Assembly: GCF_051020985.1 (NCBI RefSeq)
Contig: NW_027475168.1
Location: 62,001-126,000, forward strand
Length of the DNA stretch: 64,000 nt
From: Nomia melanderi
Lineage: Eukaryota; Arthropoda; Insecta; Hymenoptera; Halictidae
Reading direction: 5' to 3'
The notes beneath the pieces were generated by a model. It did not search any database and had not been told where the DNA came from. It saw only the letters and a list, made by a program, of their open reading frames with translations. Positions 23,461 to 35,800 of this stretch are shown in pieces (the stretch's first letter is position 1; every line of letters begins with the position of its first letter). A program made the position numbers and the translations under genes.

Positions 23461-25634
23461 CAGGGAAAAATCCAATATATATCTGGTGATATCTCGGGTG
23501 CTATTAGAGATAGCGCAATAAATCAAAGTGCATTGTCCGTAGGAGGCCCTTGCGCATGAATCTGTGCAGCAGGAACGACATCGGACCATCAGGGGCCGAG
23601 GAAATTACAGATTTTCGGTATCCGTCATCCAAAGTCATGTAAAAATCCAGCATATATATGGTGCTTTATCGGGTGCTATTACAGATTCCGCAATAAATCA
23701 AAGTGCATTGTCTGTAGGAGGCCCTGGCGCATGAATCTGGGCCGCGGGAACGACCACGGACCACCAGCGGCCGAGAAAACCACCGTCTCATGGGGCCGGC
23801 CACTCAGGGTCAGGGGAAAATCCAATGTATATCTGGTGATATCTCGGGTGCTATTAGAGATAGCGCAATAAATCAAAGTGCATTGTCCGTAGGAGGCCCT
23901 TGCGCATGAATCTGTGCAGCAGGAACGACATCGGACCGCCAGGGGCCGAAGAAATTACAGATTTTCTGTATCCGTCAAACAAAGTCATGTAAAAATCCAG
24001 CATATATATGGTGCTTTCTCGGGCGCTATTACGGACAGCGCAATAAATCAAAGTGCATTGTCTGTAGGAGGCCCTGGCGCATGAATTTAGGCAGCGGGAA
24101 CGACCTCGGACCACCAGCGGCCGAGAAAACCACCGTCTCATGGGGCCGGACACTCAGGGCCAGGGAAAAATGCAATATATATCTGGTGATATCTCGGGTG
24201 CTATTAGAGATGGCGCAATAAACCAAAGTGAATTATCTGCAGGAGGACCTGGCGCATGAATCTGTGCAGCGGGAACGACCTGGGACCTCCAGGGTCCGCG
24301 AAAACGACCGTCTCATGGGGCCGGACACTCAGGGTCGGGGAAAAATTCAATATATATCTGGTGATATCTCGGGTGCTCTTACAGATAGCGCACTAAACCA
24401 AAGCGAATTATCTGCAGCGGGCCCTGGTGCATGAATCTGTGTAGCGGGAACGACCTCGGACCACCATTGGCCGAGAAAACCACCGACACATTTGGCCGAA
24501 CACCCAAGGTCATGTAATAACCCAGGATGTATCTGGTGATATCTCGGATGCTATTACAGATAGCGCAATATACCAAAGTGAATTGTCTGCAGGAAGCTCT
24601 GGCGCATGAATTTGTTCAGCGGGATCGAACTCGGACCACGAGGGACCGAGAAAACCGTCAACACATGTGGCCGAACTGTCAGGGTCAGGGAAAAATCCAA
24701 TATATATCCGGTGATATCTAGGGTGCTATTACAGATAGCGCAATAAATCAAAGTGCATTGTCTGTAGGAGGCCCTGGCGCATTATTCTGAGCAGCAGGAA
24801 CGACCTCGGGCAACCAGGGGCTGAGAAAAATACAGATTTTCGGCATCCGTCAGCCAAGGTCATGTAAAAATCGAGCATATATCTGGTGATATCTCGGGTG
24901 CTATTAGAGATAGCGCCGTAAATCAAAGTGCATTGTCTGCAGGAGGCCATGGCGCATGAGTCAGTGCAGCGGGATCGACCTCGGACCACCAGGGGCCGAG
25001 AAAACCGCCGACACATGGGGCCGGACACTCAGGGTCAGGGAAAAATCCAATATATATCTGGTGATGTCTCGGGTGCTATTAGAGATAGCGCAATGAATCA
25101 AAGTGCATTGTCTGTAGGAGGCCCTGGCGCATGAATCTGGGCAGCGGGAACGACCTCGGACCACCAGCGACCGAGAAAACCACCGTCTCATGGGGCCGGA
25201 CACTCAGGGCCAGGGAAAAATCCAATATATATCTGGTGATATCTCGGGTGCTATTAGAGATAGCGCAATAAATCAAAATGCATTGTCTGTAGGAGGACCT
25301 GGCGCGTGAATCTGTGCAGCGGGAACCACCTCGGACGACCAGGGGCCCAGAAAACCACAGTCTCATGGGGCCGAACACTCAGGGTCAGGGAAAAATTCAA
25401 TATATATCTGGTGATATCTCGGGAGCTATTAGAGATAGCGCATAAACCAAAGTGAATTATCTGCAGGAGGCCCTGGCGCATGAATCTGTGGAGCGGGAAC
25501 GACCTCGGACCACCAGGGGCCGAGAAAACCACCGCCTCATGGAGCCGGACACTCAGGGTCAGGGGAAAATCCAATATATATCTGGTGATATCTCGGGTGC
25601 TATTACAGATAGCGCAATAAATTAAAGTGCATTG

Positions 25635-26530
25635 TCTGTAGGAGGCCCTGGCGCATGAATCTGTGCAGCGGGAACGACCTCGGACCACCAGGGGCCGAGA
25701 AAACCACAGTCTCATGGGTTCGGACACTCAGGGACAGGGGAAAATAAAATATATATCTGGTGATATCTCGGGTGCTATTAGAGATAGCGCAATAAAACAA
25801 AGTGAATTATCTGCAACAGGCCCTGGTGCATGAATCTGTGCAGCGGGTACGACCTCGGACCACCAGGGCCCGAGAAAACCACTGTCTCATGGGGCCGGGC
25901 ACTCGGGGACAGGGAAAAATCCAATATATATCTGGTGATATCTCGGGTGCTATTACAGATAGCGGAATAAATCAAAGTGCATTGTCTGTAGGAGGCCCTG
26001 GCGCATGAATCTGGGCTGCGGGAACGACCTCGGACCACCAGGGGCCGAGAAAACCACCGTCTCATGGGGCCGGACACTCAGGGTCAGGGGAAAATCCAAT
26101 ATATATCTGGTGATATCTCGGGTGCTATTACAGATAGCGGAATAAATCAAAGTGCATTGTCCGTAGGAGGCCCTTGCGCATGAATCTGTGTAGCGGGACC
26201 GACATAGGACCACCAGGAGCCGAGAAAATTACAGATTTTCGGTATCCGTCACCCAATGTCATGTAAAAATCCAGCATATATATGGTGCTTTCTCGGGTGC
26301 TATTACAGATAGCGGAATAAATCAAAGTGCATTGTCCGTAGGAGGCCCTTGCGCATGAATCTGTGCAGCGGGACCGACATAGGACCACCAGGAGCCGAGA
26401 AAATTACAGATTTTCGGTATCCGTCACCCAGTGTCATGTAAAAATCCAGCATATATATGGTGCTTTCTCGGGTGCTATTACAGATAGCGCAATAAAACAT
26501 AGTGCATTGTCTGTAGGAGGACCAGGCGCA
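25635..26530 (+). repeat. Five-monomer block present four times in zone 2
   Basis: A run with GCGGGTACGACCTCGG, CCCGAGAAAACCACTG, GCTGCGGGAACG and two consecutive B monomers with GACCGACATAGGACC is at about 25,635-26,530, 30,873-31,768, 35,761-36,656 and 40,136-41,031. The offset from the first to the second copy is 5,238 bp (30 monomers minus 12). The first copy continues into GCAGCACGAACG, as does the fourth; the second and third continue GCAGCGGGAACG. Confidence 0.82.
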
Positions 26531-27439
26531 TGAATGTGTGCAGCACGAACGACCTCGGACCACCAGGGGCCGAGAAAACCACCGTCTCATGGGGCCGGAC
26601 ACTCAGGGTCGGGGAAAAATCCAATACATATCTGGTGATATCTCGGGTGCTATTAGAGATAGCGCAATAAACCAAAGTGAATTATCTGCAGGAGGCCCGG
26701 GCGCATGAATCTGTGCAGCGGGAACGACCTCGCACCACCAGGGGCCGAGAAAACCACCGTCTCATGGGGCCGGACACTCACGGTCAGGGAAAAATCCAAT
26801 ATATATCTGGTGATATCTCAGGTGCTATTACAGATAGCTCCATAAATCAAAGTGCATTGTCTGCAGGAAGCCCTGGCGCATCAATCTGTGCAGCCGGAAC
26901 GACATCGGACCACCAGGGGCCGAGAAAACCACCGTCTCAAGGGGCCGGACACTGAGGGTCAGGGAAAAATCCATTATACATCTGGTGATATCTCGGGTGC
27001 TATTACAGATAGCGCAATAAATCAAAGTGCATTATCTGCAGGAGGCCCTGGCGCATGCATCTGTGCAGCGGGAACGACCTCGGACAACCACGGGCAGAGA
27101 AAACCACCGTCTCATTGGGCCTGACACTCAGGGTCGGGGAAAAATACAATATATATCTGGTGATATCTCGGGTGCTATTAGAGATGGCGCAATAAACCAA
27201 AGTGAATTATCTGCAGGAGGACCTGGCGCATGAATCTGTGCAGCGGGAACGACCTGGGACCTCCAGGGTCCGCGAAAACGACCGTCTCATGGGGCCGGAC
27301 ACTCAGGGTCGGGGAAAAATTCAATATATATCTGGTGATATCTCGGGTGCTCTTACAGATAGCGCACTAAACCAAAGTGAATTATCTGCAGCGGGCCCTG
27401 GTGCATGAATCTGTGTAGCGGGAACGACCTCGGACCACC

Positions 27440-27462
27440 ATTGGCCGAGACATTTGGCCGAA
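27440..27462 (+). repeat. Monomer with 12-bp loss (first copy)
   Basis: A D monomer reads TTGGCCGAGACATTTGGCCG where other D monomers have GAGAAAACCACCGACACATTTGG. Twelve bases are missing, making a 163-bp unit and shifting the register from 53 to 41 (modulo 175). Confidence 0.93.
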
Positions 27463-28390
27463 CACCCAAGGTCATGTAATAACCCAGGATGTATCTGGTG
27501 ATATCTCGGATGCTATTACAGATAGCGCAATATACCAAAGTGAATTGTCTGCAGGAAGCTCTGGCGCATGAATCTGTTCAGCGGGATCGAACTCGGACCA
27601 CGAGGGACCGAGAAAACCGTCAACACATGTGGCCGGACTGTCAGGGTCAGGGAAAAATCCAATATATATCTGGTGATATCTAGGGTGCTATTACAGATAG
27701 CGCAATAAATCAAAGTGCATTGTCTGTAGGAGGCCCTGGCGCATGAATCTGGGCAGCGGGAACGACCTCGGACCACCAGCGGCCGAGAAAACCACGGTCT
27801 CATGGGGCCGGACACTCAGGGTCATGGGAAAATCCAATATATATCTGGTGATATCTCGGGTGCTATTAGAGATAGCGCAATAAATCAAAGTGCATTGTCC
27901 GTAGGGGGCCCTTGCGCATGAATCTGTGCAGCAGGAACGACATCGGACCGCCAGGGGCCGATGAAATTACAGATTTTCTGTATCCGTCAAACAAAGTCAT
28001 GTAAAAATCCAGCATATATATGGTGCTTTCTCGGGCGCTATTACGGACAGCGCAATAAATCAAAGTGCATTGTCTGTAGGAGGACCTGGCGCATGAATTT
28101 AGGCAGCGGGAACGACCTGGGACCACCAGCGGCCGAGAAAACCACCGTCTCATGGGGCCGGACACTCAGGGTCAGGGAAAAATCCAATATATATCTGGTG
28201 ATATCTCGGGTGCTATTACAGATAGCGCAATAAATCAAAGTGCATTATCTGCAGGAGGCCCTGGCGCATGCATCTGTGCAGCGGGAACGACCTCGGACCA
28301 CCACGGGCAGAGAAAACCACCGTCTCATTGGGCCTGACACTCAGGGTCGGGGAAAAATACAATATATATCTGGTGATATCTCGGGTGCTA

Positions 28391-28565
28391 TTAGAGATGG
28401 CGCAATAAACCAAAGTGAATTATCTGCAGGAGGACCTGGCGCATGAATCTGTGCAGCGGGAACGACCTGGGACCTCCAGGGTCCGCGAAAACGACTGTCT
28501 CATCGGGCCGGACACTCAGGGTCGGGGAAAAATTCAATATATATCTGGTGATATCTCGGGTGCTC
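28391..28565 (+). repeat. H-type monomer (shifted dyad)
   Basis: The dyad region reads CTGGGACCTCCAGGGTCCGCG in place of CTCGGACCACCAGGGGCCGAG. The outer arms are broken, but an inner GGACC/GGTCC pairing is gained. It is followed by AAAACGACTGTCTCATCGGG (CGACCGTCTCATGGGG in other copies) and GTCGGGGAAAAATTC. Copies lie near 24,228, 27,202, 28,415, 31,915, 32,965, 34,178, 36,803 and 37,678, each directly before a D-C dimer. Confidence 0.8.
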
Positions 28566-28740
28566 TTACAGATAGCGCACTAAACCAAAGTGAATTATCT
28601 GCAGCGGGCCCTGGTGCATGAATCTGTGTAGCGGGAACGACCTCGGACCACCATTGGCCGAGAAAACCACCGACACATTTGGCCGAACACCCAAGGTCAT
28701 GTAATAACCCAGGATGTATCTGGTGATATCTCGGATGCTA
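28566..28740 (+). repeat. Representative D-type monomer
   Basis: The cassette starts A-like (CCACCGACACATTTGGCCG) and finishes B-like (ACACCCAAGGTCATGTAATA), with CCCAGGATGTATCTGG at the right end. It reads as an A/B mosaic. The dyad arm is weakened to ACCATTGGCCGAG. D is confined to 24,379-44,304, apart from diverged relatives at about 47,980-48,154 and 50,080-50,250. A C monomer follows every typical copy. Confidence 0.85.
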
Positions 28741-28915
28741 TTACAGATAGCGCAATATACCAAAGTGAATTGTCTGCAGGAAGCTCTGGCGCATGAATCT
28801 GTTCAGCGGGATCGAACTCGGACCACGAGGGACCGAGAAAACCGTCAACACATGTGGCCGGACTGTCAGGGTCAGGGAAAAATCCAATATATATCCGGTG
28901 ATATCTAGGGTGCTA
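28741..28915 (+). repeat. Representative C-type monomer
   Basis: The left part reads AGGAAGCTCTGGCGCATG and GTTCAGCGGGATCGAAC, the dyad is CTCGGACCACGAGGGACCGAG with two interior changes, and the cassette is CCGTCAACACATG then GGACTGTCAGGGTCAGGG. The right end is often ATATCCGGTGATATCTAGGG. C is restricted to zone 2 and always follows D. The copies at 32,241 and 35,379 are chimeric, switching to an A-like tail inside or just after the cassette. Confidence 0.85.
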
Positions 28916-29440
28916 TTACAGATAGCGCAATAAATCAAAGTGCATTGTCTGTAGGAGGCCCTGGCGCATGAATCTGGGCAGCGGGAACGACCTCGGACCA
29001 CCAGCGGCCGAGAAAACCACGGTCTCATGGGGCCGGACACTCAGGGTCATGGGAAAATCCAATATATATCTGGTGATATCTCGGGTGCTATTAGAGATAG
29101 CGCAATAAATCAAAGTGCATTGTCCGTAGGGGGCCTTTGCGCATGAATCTGTGCAGCAGGAACGACATCGGACCACCAGAGGCCGAGAAAACCACCGTCT
29201 CATGGGGCCGGACACTCAGGGTCAGGGGAAAATCCAATATATATCTGGTGATATCTCGGGTGCTATTAGAGATAGCGCAATAAACCAAAGTGAATTATCT
29301 GCAGGAGGCCCTGGCGCATGCATCTGTACAGCGGGAACGACCTCGGACCACCAGGGGCCGAGAAAACCACCGTCTCATGGGGCCGGACACTCAGGGTCGG
29401 GGAAAAATTCAATATATATCTGGTGATATCTCGGGTGCTC

Positions 29441-30030
29441 TTACAGATAGCGCACTAAACCAAAGTGAATTATCTGCAGCGGGCCCTGGTGCATGAATCT
29501 GTGTAGCGGGAACGACCTCGGACCACCATTGGCCGAGAAAACCACCGACACATTTGGCCGGACACCCAAGGTCATGTAAAAACCCAGGATGTATCTGGTG
29601 ATATCTCGGGTGCTATTACAGATAGCGCAATATACCAAAGTGAATTGTCTGCAGGAAGCTCTGGCGCATGAATCTGTTCAGCGGGATCGAACTCGGACCA
29701 CGAGGGACCGAGAAAACCGTCAACACATGGGGCCGAACTGTCAGGGTCAGGGAAAAATCCAATATATATCCGGTGATATCTAGGGTGGTATTAGAGATAG
29801 CGCAATAAATCAAAGTGCCTTGTCTGCAGGAGGTCCTGCCGCATGAATCAGTGCAGCGGGAACGATCTCGGGTCACCAGGGCCCGAGAAAATTACAGATA
29901 TTCGGGATCCGTCACCCAAGGTCATGTAAAAATCCAGCATATATCTGGTGATATCTCGGGTGCTATTACAGATAGCGAAATAAACCAAAGTGCTTTGTCT
30001 GTAAGAGGCCCTGGCGCATGAATCTGTTCA
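29441..30030 (+). repeat. Block shared with 44,130-44,719
   Basis: At offset 14,689 bp the D-C dimer and the following monomer with GTCCTGCCGCATGAATCAG and GGAACGATCTCGG recur at 44,130-44,719. Differences include CACATGGGGCCGAACTG versus CACATGTTGCCGGACTG and CTCGGGTCACCAGG versus CTCGGACCACCAGG. The recurrence ties the right edge of zone 2 to its middle. Confidence 0.8.
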
Positions 30031-32804
30031 GCGGGAACGACCTCGGACCACCAGGGGCCGAGAAAACCACCGTCTCATGGGGCCGGACACTCAGGGTCAG
30101 GGAAAAATCCAATATATATCTCGTGATATCTCGGGTGCTATTACAGATAGCGCATTAAATCAAAGTGCATTGTCTGTAGGAGGCCCTGGCGGATGAATCT
30201 GGGCAGCGGGAACGACCTCGGACCAGCAGGGGCCGAGAAAACCACCGTCTCATGGGGCCGGACACTCAGGGTCAGAGGAAAATCCAATATATATCTGGTG
30301 ATATCTAGGGTGCTATTAGAGATAGCGCGATAAATCAAAGTGCTTTGTCTGCGGGAGGACCTGGCGCATTATTCTGAGCAGCAGGAACGACCTCGGGCAA
30401 TCAGGGGCTGAGAAAAATACAGATTTTCGGCATCCGTCAGCCAAGGTCATGTAAAAATCGAGCATATATCTGGTGATATCTCGGGTGCTATTAGAGATAG
30501 CGCCGTAAATCAAAGTGCATTGTCTGCAGGAGGACATGGCGCATGAGTCAGTGCAGCGGGATCGACCTCGGACCACCAGGGGCCGAGAAAACCGCCGACA
30601 CATGGGGCCGGACACTCAGGGTCAGGGAAAAATCCAATATATATCTGGTGATGTCTCGGGTGCTATTAGAGATAGCGCAATGAATCAAAGTGCATTGTCT
30701 GTAGGATGCCCTTGCGCATTAATCTGAGCAGCAGGAACGACCTCGGACCACCAGGGGCCGAGAAAATTACAGATAATCGGAATCCGTCACCCAAAGTCAT
30801 GTAAAAATCCAGCATATAAATGGTGCTTTCTCGGGTGCTATTACAGATAGCGCAATAAATCAAAGTGCATTGTCTGTAGGAGGCCCTGGCGCATGAATCT
30901 GTGCAGCGGGAACGACCTCGGACCACCAGGGGCCGAGAAAACCACAGTCTCATGGGTTCGGACACTCAGGGTCAGGGGAAAATAAAATATATATCTGGTG
31001 ATATCTCGGGTGCTATTAGAGATAGCGCAATAAAACAAAGTGAATTATCTGCAACGGGCCCTGGTGCATGAATCTGTGCAGCGGGTACGACCTCGGACCA
31101 CCAGGGCCCGAGAAAACCACTGTCTCATGGGGCCGGGCACTCCGGGACAGGGAAAAATCCAATATATATCTGGTGATATCTCGGGTGCTATTACAGATAG
31201 CGGAATAAATCAAAGTGCATTGTCTGTAGGAGGCCCTGGCGCATGAATCTGGGCTGCGGGAACGACCTCGGACCACCAGGGGCCGAGAAAACCACCGTCT
31301 CATGGGGCCGGACACTCAGGGTCAGGGGAAAATCCAATATATATCTGGTGATATCTCGGGTGCTATTACAGATAGCGGAATAAATCAAAGTGCATTGTCC
31401 GTAGGAGGCCCTTGCGCATGAATCTGTGTAGCGGGACCGACATAGGACCACCAGGAGCCGAGAAAATTACAGATTTTCGGTATCCGTCACCCAATGTCAT
31501 GTAAAAATCCAGCATATATATGGTGCTTTCTCGGGTGCTATTACAGATAGCGGAATAAATCAAAGTGCATTGTCCGTAGGAGGCCCTTGCGCATGAATCT
31601 GTGCAGCGGGACCGACATAGGACCACCAGGAGCCGAGAAAATTACAGATTTTCGGTATCCGTCACCCAATGTCATGTAAAAATCCAGCATATATATGGTG
31701 CTTTCTCGGGTGCTATTACAGATAGCGCAATAAAACATAGTGCATTGTCTGTAGGAGGACCAGGCGCATGAATGTGTGCAGCGGGAACGACCTCGGACCA
31801 CCAGCGGCCGAGAAAACCACCGTCTCATGGGGCCGGACACTCAGGGTCAGGGAAAAATGCAATATATATCTGGTGATATCTCGGGTGCTATTAGAGATGG
31901 CGCAATAAACCAAAGTGAATTATCTGCAGGAGGACCTGGCGCATGAATCTGTGCAGCGGGAACGACCTGGGACCTCCAGGGTCCGCGAAAACGACCGTCT
32001 CATGGGGCCGGACACTCAGGGTCGGGGAAAAATTCAATATATATCTGGTGATATCTCGGGTGCTCTTACAGATAGCGCACTAAACCAAAGTGAATTATCT
32101 GCAGCGGGCCCTGGTGCATGAATCTGTGTAGCGGGAACGACCTCGGACCACCATTGGCCGAGAAAACCACCGACACATTTGGCCGAACACCCAAGGTCAT
32201 GTAATAACCCAGGATGTATCTGGTGATATCTCGGATGCTATTACAGATAGCGCAATATACCAAAGTGAATTGTCTGCAGGAAGCTCTGGCGCATGAATTT
32301 GTTCAGCGGGATCGAACTCGGACCACGAGGGACCGAGAAAACCGTCAACACATGTGGCCGAACTGTCAGGGTCAGGGAAAAATCCAATATATATCTGGTG
32401 ATGTCTCGGGTGCTATTAGAGATAGCGCAATGAATCAAAGTGCATTGTCTGTAGGATGCCCTTGCGCATTAATCTGAGCAGCAGGAACGACCTCGGACCA
32501 CCAGGGGCCGAGAAAATTACAGATAATCGGAATCCGTCACCCAAAGTCATGTAAAAATCCAGCATATAAATGGTGCTTTCTCGGGTGCTATTACAGATAG
32601 CGCAATAAATCAAAGTGCATTGTCTGTAGGAGGCCCTGGCGCATGAATCTGGGCAGCGGGAACGACCTCGGACCACCAGCGACCGAGAAAACCACCGTCT
32701 CATGGGGCCGGACACTCAGGGCCAGGGAAAAATCCAATATATATCTGGTGATATCTCGGGTGCTATTAGAGATAGCGCAATAAATCAAAATGCATTGTCT
32801 GTAG

Positions 32805-35800
32805 GAGGCCCTGGCGCATGCATCTGTGCAGCGGGAACGACCTCGGACAACCACGGGCAGAGAAAACCACCGTCTCATTGGGCCTGACACTCAGGGTCGG
32901 GGAAAAATACAATATATATCTGGTGATATCTCGGGTGCTATTAGAGATGGCGCAATAAACCAAAGTGAATTATCTGCAGGAGGACCTGGCGCATGAATCT
33001 GTGCAGCGGGAACGACCTGGGACCTCCAGGGTCCGCGAAAACGACCGTCTCATGGGGCCGGACACTCAGGGTCGGGGAAAAATTCAATATATATCTGGTG
33101 ATATCTCGGGTGCTCTTACAGATAGCGCACTAAACCAAAGTGAATTATCTGCAGCGGGCCCTGGTGCATGAATCTGTGTAGCGGGAACGACCTCGGACCA
33201 CCATTGGCCGAGACATTTGGCCGAACACCCAAGGTCATGTAATAACCCAGGATGTATCTGGTGATATCTCGGATGCTATTACAGATAGCGCAATATACCA
33301 AAGTGAATTGTCTGCAGGAAGCTCTGGCGCATGAATCTGTTCAGCGGGATCGAACTCGGACCACGAGGGACCGAGAAAACCGTCAACACATGTGGCCGGA
33401 CTGTCAGGGTCAGGGAAAAATCCAATATATATCTGGTGATATCTAGGGTGCTATTACAGATAGCGCAATAAATCAAAGTGCATTGTCTGTAGGAGGCCCT
33501 GGCGCATGAATCTGGGCAGCGGGAACGACCTCGGACCACCAGCGGCCGAGAAAACCACGGTCTCATGGGGCCGGACACTCAGGGTCATGGGAAAATCCAA
33601 TATATATCTGGTGATATCTCGGGTGCTATTAGAGATAGCGCAATAAATCAAAGTGCATTGTCCGTAGGGGGCCCTTGCGCATGAATCTGTGCAGCAGGAA
33701 CGACATCGGACCGCCAGGGGCCGATGAAATTACAGATTTTCTGTATCCGTCAAACAAAGTCATGTAAAAATCCAGCATATATATGGTGCTTTCTCGGGCG
33801 CTATTACGGACAGCGCAATAAATCAAAGTGCATTGTCTGTAGGAGGACCTGGCGCATGAATTTAGGCAGCGGGAACGACCTGGGACCACCAGCGGCCGAG
33901 AAAACCACCGTCTCATGGGGCCGGACACTCAGGGTCAGGGAAAAATCCAATATATATCTGGTGATATCTCGGGTGCTATTACAGATAGCGCAATAAATCA
34001 AAGTGCATTATCTGCAGGAGGCCCTGGCGCATGCATCTGTGCAGCGGGAACGACCTCGGACCACCACGGGCAGAGAAAACCACCGTCTCATTGGGCCTGA
34101 CACTCAGGGTCGGGGAAAAATACAATATATATCTGGTGATATCTCGGGTGCTATTAGAGATGGCGCAATAAACCAAAGTGAATTATCTGCAGGAGGACCT
34201 GGCGCATGAATCTGTGCAGCGGGAACGACCTGGGACCTCCAGGGTCCGCGAAAACGACTGTCTCATCGGGCCGGACACTCAGGGTCGGGGAAAAATTCAA
34301 TATATATCTGGTGATATCTCGGGTGCTCTTACAGATAGCGCACTAAACCAAAGTGAATTATCTGCAGCGGGCCCTGGTGCATGAATCTGTGTAGCGGGAA
34401 CGACCTCGGACCACCATTGGCCGAGAAAACCACCGACACATTTGGCCGAACACCCAAGGTCATGTAATAACCCAGGATGTATCTGGTGATATCTCGGATG
34501 CTATTACAGATAGCGCAATATACCAAAGTGAATTGTCTGCAGGAAGCTCTGGCGCATGAATCTGTTCAGCGGGATCGAACTCGGACCACGAGGGACCGAG
34601 AAAACCGTCAACACATGTGGCCGGACTGTCAGGGTCAGGGAAAAATCCAATATATATCCGGTGATATCTAGGGTGCTATTACAGATAGCGCAATAAATCA
34701 AAGTGCATTGTCTGTAGGAGGCCCTGGCGCATGAATCTGGGCAGCGGGAACGACCTCGGACCACCAGCGGCCGAGAAAACCACGGTCTCATGGGGCCGGA
34801 CACTCAGGGTCATGGGAAAATCCAATATATATCTGGTGATATCTCGGGTGCTATTAGAGATAGCGCAATAAATCAAAGTGCATTGTCCGTAGGGGGCCTT
34901 TGCGCATGAATCTGTGCAGCAGGAACGACATCGGACCACCAGAGGCCGAGAAAACCACCGTCTCATGGGGCCGGACACTCAGGGTCAGGGGAAAATCCAA
35001 TATATATCTGGTGATATCTCGGGTGCTATTAGAGATAGCGCAATAAACCAAAGTGAATTATCTGCAGGAGGCCCTGGCGCATGCATCTGTACAGCGGGAA
35101 CGACCTCGGACCACCAGGGGCCGAGAAAACCACCGTCTCATGGGGCCGGACACTCAGGGTCGGGGAAAAATTCAATATATATCTGGTGATATCTCGGGTG
35201 CTCTTACAGATAGCGCACTAAACCAAAGTGAATTATCTGCAGCGGGCCCTGGTGCATGAATCTGTGTAGCGGGAACGACCTCGGACCACCATTGGCCGAG
35301 AAAACCACCGACACATTTGGCCGGACACCCAAGGTCATGTAAAAACCCAGGATGTATCTGGTGATATCTCGGGTGCTATTACAGATAGCGCAATATACCA
35401 AAGTGAATTGTCTGCAGGAAGCTCTGGCGCATGAATCTGTTCAGCGGGATCGAACTCGGACCACGAGGGACCGAGAAAACCGTCAACACATGGGGCCGGA
35501 CACTCAGGGTCAGGGAAAAATCCAATATATATCTGGTGATGTCTCGGGTGCTATTAGAGATAGCGCAATGAATCAAAGTGCATTGTCTGTAGGATGCCCT
35601 TGCGCATTAATCTGAGCAGCAGGAACGACCTCGGACCACCAGGGGCCGAGAAAATTACAGATAATCGGAATCCGTCACCCAAAGTCATGTAAAAATCCAG
35701 CATATAAATGGTGCTTTCTCGGGTGCTATTACAGATAGCGCAATAAATCAAAGTGCATTGTCTGTAGGAGGCCCTGGCGCATGAATCTGTGCAGCGGGAA

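Larger units (their letters stand above)
27042..32393 (+). repeat. Large zone 2 block, copy 1 (about 5.35 kb)
   Basis: This block starts at AGGAGGCCCTGGCGCATGCA with the following GACAACCACGGGCAGAG, and ends in a C cassette. It matches 32,805-35,496 at an offset of 5,763 bp and then 35,488-37,281 at 4,888 bp, the offset change being 875 bp. The part 28,247-31,782 also matches 37,510-41,045 at 9,263 bp. Markers shared by copies are GCCGATGAAATTACAG, CGTCAAACAAAG, CATGAATTTAGGCAGC and the 12-bp loss at 27,451. Confidence 0.88.

Noticed and set aside
23116..23589. Open frame of 157 codons on the minus strand (another at 25,254-25,727)
   Set aside because: The length results from 1-bp losses that realign frames between monomers. 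The same 65-99 codon minus-strand frame recurs in most units, often with TTG or GTG starts and with the cassette changing its residues wholesale. This is a by-product of the repeat.
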